DNA of 64,000 nucleotides from Purshia tridentata (lineage: Eukaryota > Streptophyta > Magnoliopsida > Rosales > Rosaceae): contig QANT01000760.1 of assembly GCA_003254885.1 (NCBI GenBank), positions 49,925 through 113,924 on the forward strand, given 5' to 3'. The position numbers and the translations under genes were made by a program. This document shows positions 23,961 to 36,841 of this stretch, piece after piece. The notes below the pieces were generated by a model. That model searched no databases, was not told where the DNA came from, and was given only the letters and a program-made list of their open reading frames with translations. The first letter of the stretch is position 1. Every line of letters starts with the position of its first letter.

Positions 23961-24483
23961 GCATAAACCAGTTTTAGCATAAAAGGCAATTGATCAGGTA
24001 CTACTAAACTGTGGCCCTGGTACACAGGTAATTGATGGTGGATTGGATTCAAAATATCCATTTTGGGTTGAACCATAAACCATTAGTAAGTTTAGGTGTT
24101 ACCACTTTTACACGGCATCAATACCCATGGCAATAGCAAAAATTAAGGGCACGATTTCGGGATCAAGGTGGGTGGCAAGGAGGGTTACAAAAATCCACTC
24201 ACATATAAAAACTTTCATGTTTTGAGGAAGGAAGGGACAACACAAAAATAACAGTTTAAACCAAAAGAATTTCTTGTCATTGCATGGAAGATACTATTCC
24301 TACAAAAGATGACCAATCACAGGATGCGTTTCAATGAACCAGAAAAGGTAAAGTTTTGACTTTATTTGAGTGAAAAAGTTGGGGTTAGAGAGGACTACTA
24401 AAAGAGTTCCAAGCACGAATTGTGAAGAGACAACTATCCAAATGGTAACTTACAATTGGCAGAAAGACCGTTGTAACATCAAA
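23213..24483. other. Intergenic: convergent 3' ends, with a GA microsatellite
   Basis: Between the acidic-protein stop (+) and the ATG14 stop (-). A (GA)n repeat lies at about 23914-23960. A minus-strand open segment at 23798-23880 has an acceptor-like edge and could be a 3'-UTR exon of the ATG14 transcript. Confidence 0.5.
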
Positions 24484-27400
24484 TCATTTCTTTGTAGCAT
24501 CGATGATCATGGCTCGAGTCCAATGCTCAATATCTTCAGATTGTGATGGTGGTGGAGGAAAAGTTGGATGTTCCACAAAATCCCATTCTTCAATAAGGGA
24601 TTCATTTTTCCCAGAATCAGACAACTCAGTGGAACCAAGAAAGCTGGTGTCATAATGAGGAAGGTTATTTTCACCAAAATTTTTCTGCAAGGTAGATGAA
24701 AATTTATGAAAATCAAGTACAGTTTTCACGCATGCAAAAAATAGCAGCTTACCAATTTAACAATTACCAAATTATTTCTTATTTCTATACATGCAAAAAG
24801 GTGTAAATAATGATATCAACCAACTCCTAACTCAAATAAAACCCAAGACATAAACACACAGTACTGAAACTATGTAACCAGACCTTTCCTACAGTAACAA
24901 TTATAGGCCTTCTCTGTTTATGCATTTAGATTTAGGCACCAATGAAGATTCTGCAGTTGTTTATGTCCCTTGTTGGACCACATCATGTCAATGCACAACT
25001 CATTAACAGCATGTGCCAACGCTGACAATCAAGATTTTACAATCACGGCTAGCAAAGAAAAAGTGGGAAAGATAGAATCATAACGAGAGAAGAAAAAGGA
25101 AGAATAACAGTATGGTTATGAATAGGAAAATCAGGAATATCCTTAAGAAGCCACAGCAGAGCAACAATCCTAATGCTATGTCAATACGTAATAGTGTAAA
25201 CCAATGACATTGTTGATTAACTGAGGGAAAAAAGTCCGTTAGCTAAAAAAAACCCAAATCTCCTAACAAAACAGAGTGGAAGCCCAAGCATATACCGTCA
25301 TTGTCATTGCATGTGCACTATCCAGTAGAGTGGTTGACGATATGGCAGAATCCACGTTCCATACAGATTTGTTTAATTGTTGAACTTTCTTACATGACCT
25401 GAAAGTTAAAAGAGAAAAGTCCAATGAATGTTTATCTATCTTCCATGGCATGCCAGTAAAGTAGAGTTCTTCAACAAGAAAATGAGTATTATGAAGACAT
25501 TTTCCAGCAGGTAAAAACATGAAAAGATTTCAAAGATAAACTAAAAGTCTAGCAAAGTTCAGAATTTCAGAATAACAGCAATATATGTGTTTCTTGTACC
25601 AAAATCATTCTTCCAAAACTCAGTACACATAACTTTAAATCCATTTTCCATTGTCAACATTTGGATATTAAAAAGAAGACAAATGCCTTCAGTAAGAAAA
25701 TACAAATGAGCAACCTTTGCTAAAGGAATATAAGAAAATACTTATTTTATGCTACATTCACTCAATATTGAATATAATATCTAGATCCCAGATGGCATCA
25801 GTACACTGTCCCATAAGACCATTTCAAAATTATGAAACTAGAAAGAATGATCATGCTTTGTTCATGATCCAGGTTCTAGGACTTGAGCCTTCCAACTGAA
25901 GGTTAAAATGTGTATTACCAATAATTTTTTTTTTTTTGTTTGACAAGGGATAGCTATGGCTATTTAGAGGATATCTTAATTTTGTCATTCACCTCTAACT
26001 GTGTTTTTCTTTATTTGGGGGGATAAAATTCCGTCAAAGAAAGTCAGTAGAGAAATTAGGATCTTTCATGATCATGGGGGCAAAGGTGTAGAGAAATTAA
26101 ACCAATGACTCAAATGATTTTTGTATTTTGAAACAATGCCATCACAATTTTCCACAGTTTTTGATCACCTTCCCATTGTCATGCCAATGCATTAGAATAA
26201 TGTCAACATTCCATGCAGCACCAGCTTCACTATTGATAAACGTTGTCCTGAACAACTTATGCAAAGTCTGTCTGTAGTTCAAGCTTTGTACCTTTGGTAC
26301 TTAAAGCACATATGTGACATATTTCAAAATCTAATCCTATTTGGTACCACAGCATAGCTAATGGCTCAGTCAAGAACCCAACAATGAAGCACTTAACAGT
26401 CTAATTCAGATGTTACATATAGCATGTTTTAGTTAAAACAACCACAATGATCTAACTTGCAAGAATACTCCCTCAAAACTTCATGTTTTCCCGAAAATTG
26501 TGAATACTAGATTGCAGGTATTACTTCAGTTATGCAAAGTAGAACTGAAATGAAGACGCAAAAAACGTAATTCACAAACGGAGCTGTGGGAAAATGTACC
26601 TTGAACAAGCCATTTTTAAAGAAAAAACTGAATGAACTTCCTTGGAAGAAGATAATGTGGCCAACAATTTTGAAAATGCTTCAAAGGTAGATGCCTCAGA
26701 AGGGACATCTAAACATAGTGAGTTGTAACAGTATGCTGTAATGCATGCCACACTTTTCTTGAGAAGTGAAATCCCTCTCTGCAAATCTTTGTGCGTTTCA
26801 ACAGAATGTGTAGAAGCGGAAGTATAATTAAAGCTACTACTTCCAGAAGAATCCAGACGGGGTTTCCTCACAGATTCTATTGAATCAACACCAAAATTAG
26901 ATGAGCTTTTGTCAGACCATGAATTTTCCCCACTAGCAGAGCAATAATTTTGGCGTGGAATAAAGAGGGGATATTCATTGCTGCAATAACATAAATTTTT
27001 TCAGTCAACAGGCTGAGAAATCCAATTCTGCCATGTCAAATAAATAAAATTCTGCCATGTCAAATAAATAATCTCCAGCCAAAGTACCTCCGAGAAGAAG
27101 GACGGGCATCCCAATAAGAATCTCTTTGCCATATCCGGGAGCAAGAACCCTGAAGTAAGACATATCCAAATGTAAGATGAATACAGGTCAAGAGAATCCA
27201 CAAATACCACATGAAAAGCTTATTGATTAATCTTAATGAAGCTCCAAATGTCTCTTCAGAAAAAAGGAAAAAAAAAAAAAAGCACACCTCCGGGAAGAGT
27301 AAAATAAAAAACTTCACTGGAAGATGTTTCTAGTGAAGGTAAGAAAAACCAAATGTTTTCCCAAAATCATGAAAAACAAAATTACGTATTATAAGCGAAC

Positions 27401-30275
27401 AATGTAAGCAATTTGATTTGAAAAATCTAAATACAATCATTTTCCTTATATATTTAAAACATTAAGAAACTTACGAAGATTGTAAACTATATATTTTCCC
27501 CAATACTTCCTTATATTATATAATAATCATTAGTACTTTTAAACCACTAAAGGAGTTAGTCCATAGTAATCCGGATGCTCAGGAAAGATACAGCACAAAT
27601 AAAGATATTCAAAACATGGCCTTCAAGGGAAACTTTAAGCCATAAGGGTGAAGAGTGCTTACCGCAAAACCTGAGTTATGAAGTGCTGGAGCAGCTAAGT
27701 TCTGAACAACTAGATTCAGGAGTTGAACCATGTATCTGTTCTCCAACCATAGTGATCAGTATTTGTGTAAAACACAATAACCAAATATAAACATGATCCA
27801 ACTGCATAGGATTTAACTAAGAGCATAACTTCAATACATAATATATACCCAAAGAGAAAAAAAGCAATACTTTTCAGCAATTTAGTAGTGAATCTCAGTA
27901 AGATAATATAATATAGATTACATTAACATATTTTCCAGTACCAAGATAGCATCCTGCTTATAAAGCATATCTGCATATATAACCTTGAAGAGAGATTACC
28001 CCAAAGAAGCAGCAAGCTCTTCTGATGGAACTGAGTGTGGATCTAGCCCTCGTGGTAAGCATGCATTGCAAATTTGATCATATTGACCACCAGCTCCATC
28101 TTTCTTCTTTCCATCTCCAACCATCTACGAGAAAGAATGAACACAAAAAAGATTGGAATGCTACTCAACCCCCAATACTTGTATAAAGGTATTTTAAAAG
28201 TTAGGGATTATTCGCAATCCCAGTCCTAAACGGTAGTGAAGCCTTAAATAATAAAATAAAATAAATAAACAAAGGTGCAGCTTTAACTTTACATGTATGA
28301 GTCAGCCAAAAGTTTCAAGAAACAGTCATCAAGGTTTATCAATCAAATATATTCAACAATTGAGTTCATAATACCTTTATAGAAGACTTGTAGGTCATGC
28401 ACATATATCAGTTACATTTAATTTTTAGTGCTTACCCGACGTTGGGGAAATAATTTGCATATTTGTTTTATAACCACTGACTGTTTATGGAGGCGTTCAG
28501 AGGTAATTGCCATCTGCAATTCAAGGAATGTATCAATCATCAACCTTATTATTCAAAAAAAATTTAAAAAGTATTTGGATGAGAAGGGAAAGAAAATGCA
28601 AGGAAGATATAGATCTCCACCCTCAAAACAGCAGAACATCAAAGTGAAATAGACCAAAATAAAAATATATTCATCTTCAAATCTCCTGAGACAATAAAGA
28701 TATACATTTTTCATATATCTTCCTTTAATTAATAATGCACAAAAGAAACAGCTATATTAAAAGGAGCATAAATATGCCTTACATGTCCTAGGCTCTGAGT
28801 GCATATAAGGTTAGGATAGAACTTCTCCAGTTGTTCCAAACGATTTTTTTCCAACTGCAAATAGAAAATTTAGAAGTCTATACACCTCAAAAATTGTATG
28901 ATTGAATTAAATACAAATTTATTTTTCAAATATGTGGTACCATAGAACGGGCCGATTCAAGCACCCCATATTTGACTTTTAGGTCATACGACATCTTCTC
29001 AATCTTGGCCTTTCCTGTAAACTTCTCCATCAGTCTGACAAGTTCATATAAAACTAAACAGGGATGAATTTCAATTTAAATGTATTTTATAATAGACATA
29101 CAACCTTGCACAAGCTGTTCTTTATTACGCCGGAGCTTTTCCCTTAACCTCACAAGCTTCTCATTTTGAAGCACTCTCCAACTTAGTTGATCATCTGCCT
29201 TACCCTGAAGAATGTATACATTGGTATAAATAAATCAGCAGAAAAAATGAAGAGCAGTTTGAAATCATTTATCCAGAATTTTGATGATTGGATATACTAA
29301 AATACATTGGAAAAGTAGCAACAATTGGTTAAAGAAAAAAAAAAAAATACTCATGCACATACCTAAGAATCAAAGTGGATTATCCCACTGAACTTTTATC
29401 ACAATGGACATATTTCAAATATATTTGGTCACCCAAGATTTCTTTAAGATTACATTACTCAATGAAGATGAAAGAGTAACCTTAAATTTTATAAAATAAG
29501 CATCACTTTAATTGTTAAACACTACTGTGATAATTCCATGTTGCAGACCATATTCCTATATAGATTCAATATAGGGTCCATGACCCATCTTTGCATCCAG
29601 GGTATATTCAGTTTTTAGTGATATTCCCCTTGGCACCAAACAGGCACCTTATTGGAACACTTCCAAATTTTAATCATGTCAAATTCCATAGGAATTTGCG
29701 AACATTAAGCTGAGTAATACTGCAAGTAACATTATCAATACAATAGATAACGTTTTGTGAAAGATAAATTTATATACTTAACTTACAGGGCTCTAGCTCA
29801 ATATTCTATTTGCACATAGCGGAATGCAAGGAACACAAAATGAAACAACAGAAACGAAATACAAACCTAAGTCCATCAAAGGCAGAAACAAACCTTTGTG
29901 ACGAGCGCTTCACTCAATCTTGTATACAAGGAATCACGATGACTCTTCAGTGCCTTTAAGGAATTGTTATATTCATTTAATCTGAAAACACACATATACG
30001 CATATAAGATTAAAGACATGTAAACATGCAAAAATTTAGGAAAATGCATCTATTCTATAATGATTAGCCTGGCTCATAATATAAACAATTAATTGAAAAT
30101 TTGTTAAAAACATGTAGTTACTCTATGATGATTTGAATAAGTTCATAATACCAACAAAAAATTTGAAAAAGCTTTAAGTTCAGATATCGTACCTGTAATT
30201 GACACAAACAGCACAGATAGAAGCAAGATTCGAATTCTCACAAATAGCACAATTACTGGATTTCCTGTTCATCAT
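24484..30275 (-). CDS. ATG14: ATG14-type subunit of autophagy PI3-kinase complex
   Basis: Directs the class III PI3-kinase (VPS34/VPS15/ATG6) to autophagosome formation sites. Twelve coding exons on the minus strand: 30193-30275, 29894-29981, 29105-29204, 28941-29014, 28783-28854, 28436-28513, 28000-28124, 27663-27735, 27088-27149, 26600-26980, 25296-25398 and 24484-24684. Every phase matches, giving 479 residues. The N-terminus has paired cysteines CAIC (9-12) and CAVC (21-24), the conserved Cys repeats of the Atg14/Barkor family. A coiled-coil stretch follows, about residues 28-140. The central part has KQICKLFPQRR and GLDPHSVPSEELAASLGYM, strongly conserved in plant ATG14/UVRAG-like proteins. 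The C-terminal exon ends EEWDFVEHPTFPPPPSQSED and IEHWTRAMIIDATKK. No amphipathic BATS-like domain is obvious. Two ATGs are adjacent at the start; the first is used here. Confidence 0.9.
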
Positions 30276-31340
30276 TTGGCTTTCCTAATAAAAGACAACA
30301 CATTCTCTAAGTCAGCCCCTCCGAAATAGCGAATGAATCTATGCCCCGTGTGTTAGCTGAGAAAATATCATAATCTAACTCACTTTAATTTTTTCTTGCA
30401 ACTACCGAAACTTTCTTATTGAAAATTCTAAGAGTTTAGCATTCACGCTCATGTTCCATGACAGTAAGTAAACAAAGGTGATCAAAAGAATTGAACAGAA
30501 TTGAGCTGGCGCTGACAAGAAGGAAGAGGAGTTGATGCAAGCAGAACCAAAAAGCAAAGAAGAGGAAGGATCGTATAAGCAAGTCCATGAGAAATCAGAT
30601 TCATACTGAAATTTCCGAATCAAAATTTTTTGTGATGCAACATATAACTTCAATTCCTCTAATTTTTCCAAACTTTTCTCAGCAAACAACAAATTCATGA
30701 AATTTAGAGAAAAGAGGAAAAGTAAACTTACGGGCAGCTACGGTGGCTGAGTCGTCAACGTGCAATCTATGTAACCAGGGTTTTGAATTTGCGCGCAAAA
30801 TTCTGTAATTTGAAGTGGACTCGGGATTTTTGGGAATTCTTCATTCTCGTAATTTCTTTATGAGAGGACGACGCCTGGACTGGGAGTTTGGCACATAAAA
30901 TTATGAAACGAAAAAATAATGTAATACTAATAAATTAATAATAATATAATACCTGGCGTCGCCCAAAAATAATAACAATATTCATTGGTGTCCTGACTCC
31001 TGACTCCTCAGCCCTGAAGTGGGCCGAGTTTTAAGTTGATACTAAGGCCCGTTTTCGAGCCTAATAAATTTCCCAATCCTATTTCTAAAAGTACCCCCTT
31101 GTTCTCTTTCTAAACCCACAACTTTTTTTTCCTATAGTTTTCCAACTTTACCCTCCCCCATTCACTCGACACCTTTGATCTGGAGGCCGGTAAGGTTGTC
31201 GACCTTGCACCGGACTTGAGAGAGAAGGAGAGAAAGGAAAAGAGACTGGAGGAGGGAGGGGAAAGTGACACCAACCAATGGTGGGATTGACGACGTTGGA
31301 GAGGTGGGTGGGGGAAAGGAAGGGTGGTGTTGGGTGGGGG
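30276..31340. other. 5' leader of ATG14 and adjoining intergenic DNA
   Basis: Holds the ATG14 leader and promoter on the minus strand, with a donor-like site near 30735 that suggests a 5'-UTR intron. Beyond about 30900 the sequence is unannotated; the ORFs at 31110-31428 (-) arise from a purine-rich stretch and look like chance. Confidence 0.4.
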
Positions 31341-31349
31341 GTTGCTGGG

Positions 31350-31800
31350 CATACATGGATCTCAAGCTATCCCTTAGGCATTCAAGTTGTTTCTTAGGGT
31401 ATCTCAAGTCGTACATTGAGATTTGCAATTCATAACTAAGTCATTTCAGTTATCTTTACATTTAATCATTCCAAAATGTTCCTAGAAATCTCGAAGTCGA
31501 GCATAGACGCTTCCCAAGTACTTATGTAGAAGATCTCAAGTCATGCCTTTGTGGAATCTCAAGTCGTTCCTTAGGACATCCCAAGTCATACATTGAAAAT
31601 TTCAATTCGTAGCTTGAGTTATTTCAATTATTTTTGGATAAATAGTTATTTTGATTCCCAGACTATTTCATTTGTATCAGTTTAGTCTATAAACTTATAC
31701 TTTAGAAAATTAATGACTCTTACTCATAGGAACATATGAAGTCAAGCATACAATATTTCTTAGATGATCTCTAACCATGCCTTATAGCATCTCAATATAT
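31350..31800. repeat. Degenerate direct repeats around an ATCTCAAGTC core
   Basis: Two roughly 67-bp copies at 31391-31458 and 31568-31634 share CTTAGG, then ATCYCAAGTCRTACATTGA and a TTTCARTTAT end. Further degenerate cores occur near 31358, 31530, 31553 and 31770. No coding potential; probably a decayed repeat or transposon. Confidence 0.6.
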
Positions 31801-32736
31801 TGGAGGATCTCCCTCCCACCTAAAAGAGAGCATTGTTGTCGAAATCACAACCTTACTTTCAAGATCCTTCCTATTCATACTTTCGTCTCCAAATCGAACA
31901 ATTATCGAAAGATTTAGATGGCACAATTTGTTAGTGGGTCAGTAAAACCCTAAAGTCTTTCAACCCAAAAGCTTATTTTTCTAATTGTTAATATTTCTCT
32001 AGATTAATCTCTTTATTCCTCTTTCTAAACTGGACATTTGGTTCTTTGGCTGAGTCAGAAAGGTGCATTGATATTTTTGTCCCTTAAAAAAAAAAAAAAA
32101 CATGCGGCTAAAAGTGATAAAAAATTGGATGGAGTTAACAGAGTTGACTAAAGTGATATATGGGTAAAAATTAGAGAATTATATGAGTCAATAAACAAGT
32201 TGAAGGACCAAAGTAATACTCGGTAAAAGTTCGAGAACTATTGCTGTATTATACTCTATATATATTTAAAGTTCTATATGGAAAAAATGAGTCCTAAGTT
32301 GAAAGTTTAGGAAATTTTTTTTTCCAAGCGCTGGTGTGGAGATTAAATATTTGGCCATCTAGTAACATCTGTCATTTGCCCGCAAGTAACATAATGGTGC
32401 CAAGCAAATCCTAAAGGAAGAGAGAGACTTGCAATTATTGTGAACAAATATTGAGCTTGTAATTCTACAAAGCCGTGTTTTACAATGACAAATGTGCCCA
32501 GTGTAACGACTACAAAAATCCAACACATAACTACAGAATTTTTAACCTAAAGGCTGACAAATCACTTTGATGTTTGAAGCTTCATGGTTCATGCCACCAG
32601 GAGCCCAGAAAACCCAGAGAGTCATGGCTACCGTTCTCTTGTATTTCCAAACTTAATCTGAATACAGGTCCGGGAGATGTGTACCATTGATATTTAACAT
32701 GTGGAAAAGTATCATTGATGGTGTATAAGCTCTCAG
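31801..32736. other. Intergenic, 3' flank of the At4g37920-like gene
   Basis: AT-rich sequence. The segment at about 32085-32270 resembles common plant non-coding repeat (poly-A, then ACTAAAGTGATATATGG), without a detectable partner terminus. The 3' UTR of the minus-strand gene probably covers about 32500-32736. Confidence 0.4.
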
Positions 32737-35673
32737 TCACATGAACTTGTTTTCGACTAACTTCTTCAGGTCCTCTAGTTTTTGAATGATCTTTGGATTC
32801 ATCAGGTCCCTTGCTTCCCTAATTAGAGTGCCTTCCCTGCTGAAATGATAAGCATCCACAATAGCCTTCATCCAGGTGTGAAGTTTCTCTGGGGTCCTGA
32901 GATAATATAATAAAAGAGTGTAAATGAGCTTTGAAAAACAAAGGATAGCGGTTGAACTTTATAAAACTAACAAATGTATTAATTTATAAAAACTTATTAT
33001 TAAGAGTGATTAAGTTCCTGATGCATACGTGAAGAGGTTATCTACATCCTTCCCTTCAAGTTCCTCTCCCGGGGTAAAGGCATCTTGTAAGGCAGACAGA
33101 CGCTCCTCAGGATCCTCAATTGTGAGAAGATATTTAAGTATCCGAATTTCTTTTGGCATGAGCCTCTGAAGATTACCTCTTGCAGTCACATATAAATGAT
33201 ATAATATGTCTTTCACCTACTCACCAAAAAAAACCATAAAATTAGCAGCATTTCATTACCAAAAAAATGAAATTGTAGCTTAGGTAGCCTCTGTGTCAAA
33301 GTTAAAACTATAATTATTTGAGATGACCTTCTACTGTGTGTATTATTTTAGTAAATTAAGTACAGTCAAAATGGTTCTTGTCTCTAGTTTATGCATATAA
33401 ATTACTTGGTTTTTCATAATAATGATGCAACAGCTTATCTATAATTATAGAGAGACAAAGTATTTCTGAGGCAAGCTATCATCTTACCTCATCTTTCATC
33501 ATGTTCGACTCTTTGGCAGCTGACCAAGCTTTTGTAATCATCATCACCAATGTTGAGTCAAGTTGATTTTTCTCAGCCAAGTGGTCTATCTTCCTACAAG
33601 CAGCATCAATAGAGGGAGAGTTTATAATATCTTGGAATTTCAACTCTGCAGCATTCAGTGCTTCAATGCTTTCGGTTGCAGAATCATAGGCTTGTACAGC
33701 AGCCAAGCACGTATTTCCAATACTTGCCAAAGCTAGTCAAACAAAAAAGAAATTTTATCAGTTTCACCCACAATGTTAAGAAATGTTTAGAAATGGTAGA
33801 ATTTTCAGGCCTAGACAGTTTAATGGCTCACTTCTTGCCCCACAAGATTAGCCTCAGTTCCAGTTTTTAATGGCTTGGTTCTCCTTTCAGGCTTAATGTT
33901 GGCTAAAAAAATCCAGAACTAAGGCCATGCATGGATCTATGGCTAAAAGATTAGAATTTGAACAGAGGTGCACATGCTTTTAAATGAAGGGAAGCAAATT
34001 TTTTTCTTTCTTTCAAATGTATATTAAATTATACTTATGAGCCTAATTGGGAAAAAGGAAAGGATGTTGGTGATTCAATGATGCTTATCATGCTTAAAGA
34101 ATAACTGACTGATGGATATATCATAAGTATTATAAACAGCTCACCAGTTTGCTCTGTTGGATTGTCGTAATAGGATTCGACAACAGTGTGAAGATGGACG
34201 AAAAATTCTTTTGTGAAATCTTTGCGACGTCTGGAAACTAATTCGGTAATTTCTGATGGAGTGCCTCTAATGACTTCAAGAAGTGCATTGTGTCTTTGCA
34301 CATCTTCATCAATCTGTAAGAGAGAAGCACCCAAACACTGTTAGTTTAACAGAAAACTCAAACAAATCCAACCATCCCTTAATGATACAAAACACAGACA
34401 GATCATCTTCCTAGTAGGGGACATGAAAGGGGCCAAATTGATCAAAAATTATCCTCATTACAAGTAATCTGTCCAGAGATAGTAAACCCCATCATAGTCT
34501 TCACTCCCAAAAAGTAATTGTTAGAGGAATAAAAGCCTACTTTTTTCTCGAGTGAAGGAGAAGTTAAATCTGATTAAGGAAGCTGTAGTTAGGATAATAA
34601 GAAAATAACCTACAATCAAGGTTTACTAAACTATACACCAAAGGGTAAAACAAAACTTTCCATTCACATGGAAGGACATACTATACCTGAATAAAAGACA
34701 TTTAAGTAATCAGTACGGAAGTGTCACTCCTCAGGAAGCTCATATTTTGAATTGTTAGACCTACCTCTTTCAATTTCCGCCCAAGCCGGAGTAGCTTATG
34801 CTTCATTCCAGGATCATCCTCCTTATCTGCTCGGTCCTGACATTGCTTAAAGAAATGAGGCCGGATATCATCCCATTCCTTACTGAAAGCTAATAACCTT
34901 CTCCAGTCAGTTGGAGTGGGCTTGTCGACCATGAAAACCTCAATAAGCTTGTCGCATACTCGGGTCATTTTATGGTCATTTAAGCCCCCAACAGCCACTT
35001 TCTGCTCCCCCTCTTCACCATCTCCTCTGGGTCCATCATGAACCAGTGTGGGGTTAGAAGAATCAGAAATAGACACCTCTTCCCCACTAGAAAAATCATT
35101 TGGCACTGCAGTTGTATCACCAACAGTAGCAGCAGCAACAACAGAAGACCGCCATAACCTGACTGGTTTAACTAGCAACTGACAACCTAAAAGTTCATAA
35201 CAGCTATCTGTTACACAGTGACTTCAAAACAGCAACAAACAACCTCAACCCAGATGCAACAAAAGTTCCGTCTAAGAAATTAACATGGTATTTCTCAATT
35301 CATCTGATGCTTCTCGGACACACAATATATATATTTTTTCAATTTCTAATTTGAAAATTTTCATAAACAGGCTTTGATACCATAGAGAGAGGCTATGGGC
35401 ATTAACAAAAGCACAAAAAAGACAATTACTTGTATGCTTGGTGCAAATTAACAATACCCAGTTGATGAAAAATCAAACTGAAAATAAAGCATGTAAGTTT
35501 CGAAAGATATAATGTACAAAGTACATACCTTTGGTGCTTCGAGAAGAAAGGGAAGAACTTTTAGCCGAGGTTCTGATGAAAGAGAGAGAAGATACGCGGT
35601 CATTGGTAGCGGTTTTTGGGGCTCTGAGTGGGAAAGAGCAAGAGGGTTGGAGAGTGGCAGTAGAAACCTCCAT
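32737..35673 (-). CDS. Chloroplast protein similar to Arabidopsis At4g37920
   Basis: Uncharacterised plant protein predicted to be plastid-targeted. Exons on the minus strand: 35529-35673, 34765-35186, 34145-34313, 33488-33732, 33029-33216 and 32737-32896. Phases match, giving 442 residues. The first 60 residues are rich in Ser, Thr, Ala and Arg with almost no acidic residues, a clear transit-peptide composition. The mature part is largely alpha-helical, with DKLIEVFMVDKPTPTDWRRL near its start. Further on come RLMPKEIRILKYLLTIEDPEER and, near the C-terminus, TPEKLHTWMKAIVDAYHF. I recognise these segments from the At4g37920 family, which some annotations call endoribonuclease-E-like. No catalytic motif supporting that name is visible here, so I leave the function open. 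The start ATG sits at the head of the transit-like region. Confidence 0.85.
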
Positions 35674-35813
35674 AGAAGAATTTGCGCCAAATTAATTTGT
35701 TTTCTGAGAGAGGGAGGGAATGGGATTCTAGTGACGGTGCTTTACCGGCGAGTGAGTCACTGACCAAACGAAACGCAGCTTTTAGTGCACCCTACTCTCA
35801 TAAATTTGACAAA

Positions 35814-36832
35814 GGGAAATTTTAGCCATACCCAACAATTTTCTTTTGATACTCAACATATATTTTAAACTTGAATGAACCATTTTATCTCTTAGTAAAA
35901 TTAACATTAAGGACAAATTATAACTTTTAAAAAATCAAATTTTCTTTCCATACCCAACATAATACCCAACTCCTTTATCAATCCTAACCTAACCATCCTC
36001 ACTCATCCTCTCTCACACTTACACCTTCTCTTACATTTACACTAACATCAAATTAAACTCTAACATCAAAATAAGGGTTTTTAGGTAGATAAATGGTAAA
36101 ATCGTACCCTATGAGCCTCCAAATGATGTATGCGTGCATTTTGTGTAATTTTTTTGCATTTTTCCATGTTTTAGACGTTTTAGAAATTTTTAGTTCAGGA
36201 TGTGTTCGGCGAACCAGAACCGAACACGACTACAATGTTCGGTTGGAGCCGGCCAAACAAACGACAAATGTTCGGTTGGAGCCAGCCGAACAAATGAGAA
36301 ATGTTCGGTTGGAGCCGGCCGAATAAATGACAAATGTTCGGTTAATGCCAATCGAAGATTTGCGATGAACTCGGCAGACCAGAGCTGAATGACCTCCGAC
36401 AGCATAAATGAATCCAACCCAAAAATCCACCAAAAACTCAAACCAATGGATAAAATTCATATAAAAACAATAAACTCATCATAAAATATGTTTAATTTGT
36501 CCAAAATAACAAATAAAAAGCTTAATGACTGAGATTAGATGTTTTATTCAATGGTGGTGAGGGGAATATTGGTAGCTATTAGGTATGGTGTTGGGTATGG
36601 GTGTAGTGTAAACGCTTGGGTTGGGAGAGAAATTTATTATTGTTGGGTATGTGTATAAAATTATGGGTAAGGAGAGAAAATTAAAGTAAAGGGTTGGGTA
36701 TCTATTAATAAAGGTAATATAGTAATTGAGATTGGGTAAAATAAGAAAAAACTGATTTGAAAAAGTTGGGTGTTGGGTAAATTAAGAAATTAGGTAACAA
36801 AAGAAGATTGTTGGGTATAAATAGAAATTCCC
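35814..36832. mobile_element. Non-autonomous Mutator-like element (MULE), 1,019 bp
   Basis: The element starts GGGAA and ends TTCCC, and is flanked by a perfect 9-bp target duplication TTTGACAAA (35805-35813 and 36833-36841), the size expected for Mutator transposition. The terminal inverted repeats extend about 39 bp with about 7 mismatches and share ATACCCAACAAT. The subterminal regions carry many further copies of ACCCAAC (GTTGGGT on the right), plausible transposase-binding repeats. There is no transposase gene. The centre holds four 33-bp tandem repeats. It lies just upstream of the minus-strand At4g37920-like gene, within about 130 bp of its start codon, and so may affect its promoter. 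Confidence 0.88.
36235..36366. repeat. Four 33-bp tandem repeats inside the MULE
   Basis: Units start at 36235, 36268, 36301 and 36334, each with ATGTTCGGTT; the first three continue GGAGCC. Units 1-3 are close to identical and unit 4 is diverged. Units 2 and 3 pair GTTCGG with a downstream CCGAA, giving a short hairpin. The repeat is much more GC-rich than its surroundings. Confidence 0.9.
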
Positions 36833-36841
36833 TTTGACAAA

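Noticed and set aside
36093-36441. Repeat-encoded small proteins on both strands
   Set aside because: They are products of the 33-bp tandem array inside the MULE and have no conserved start or domain.
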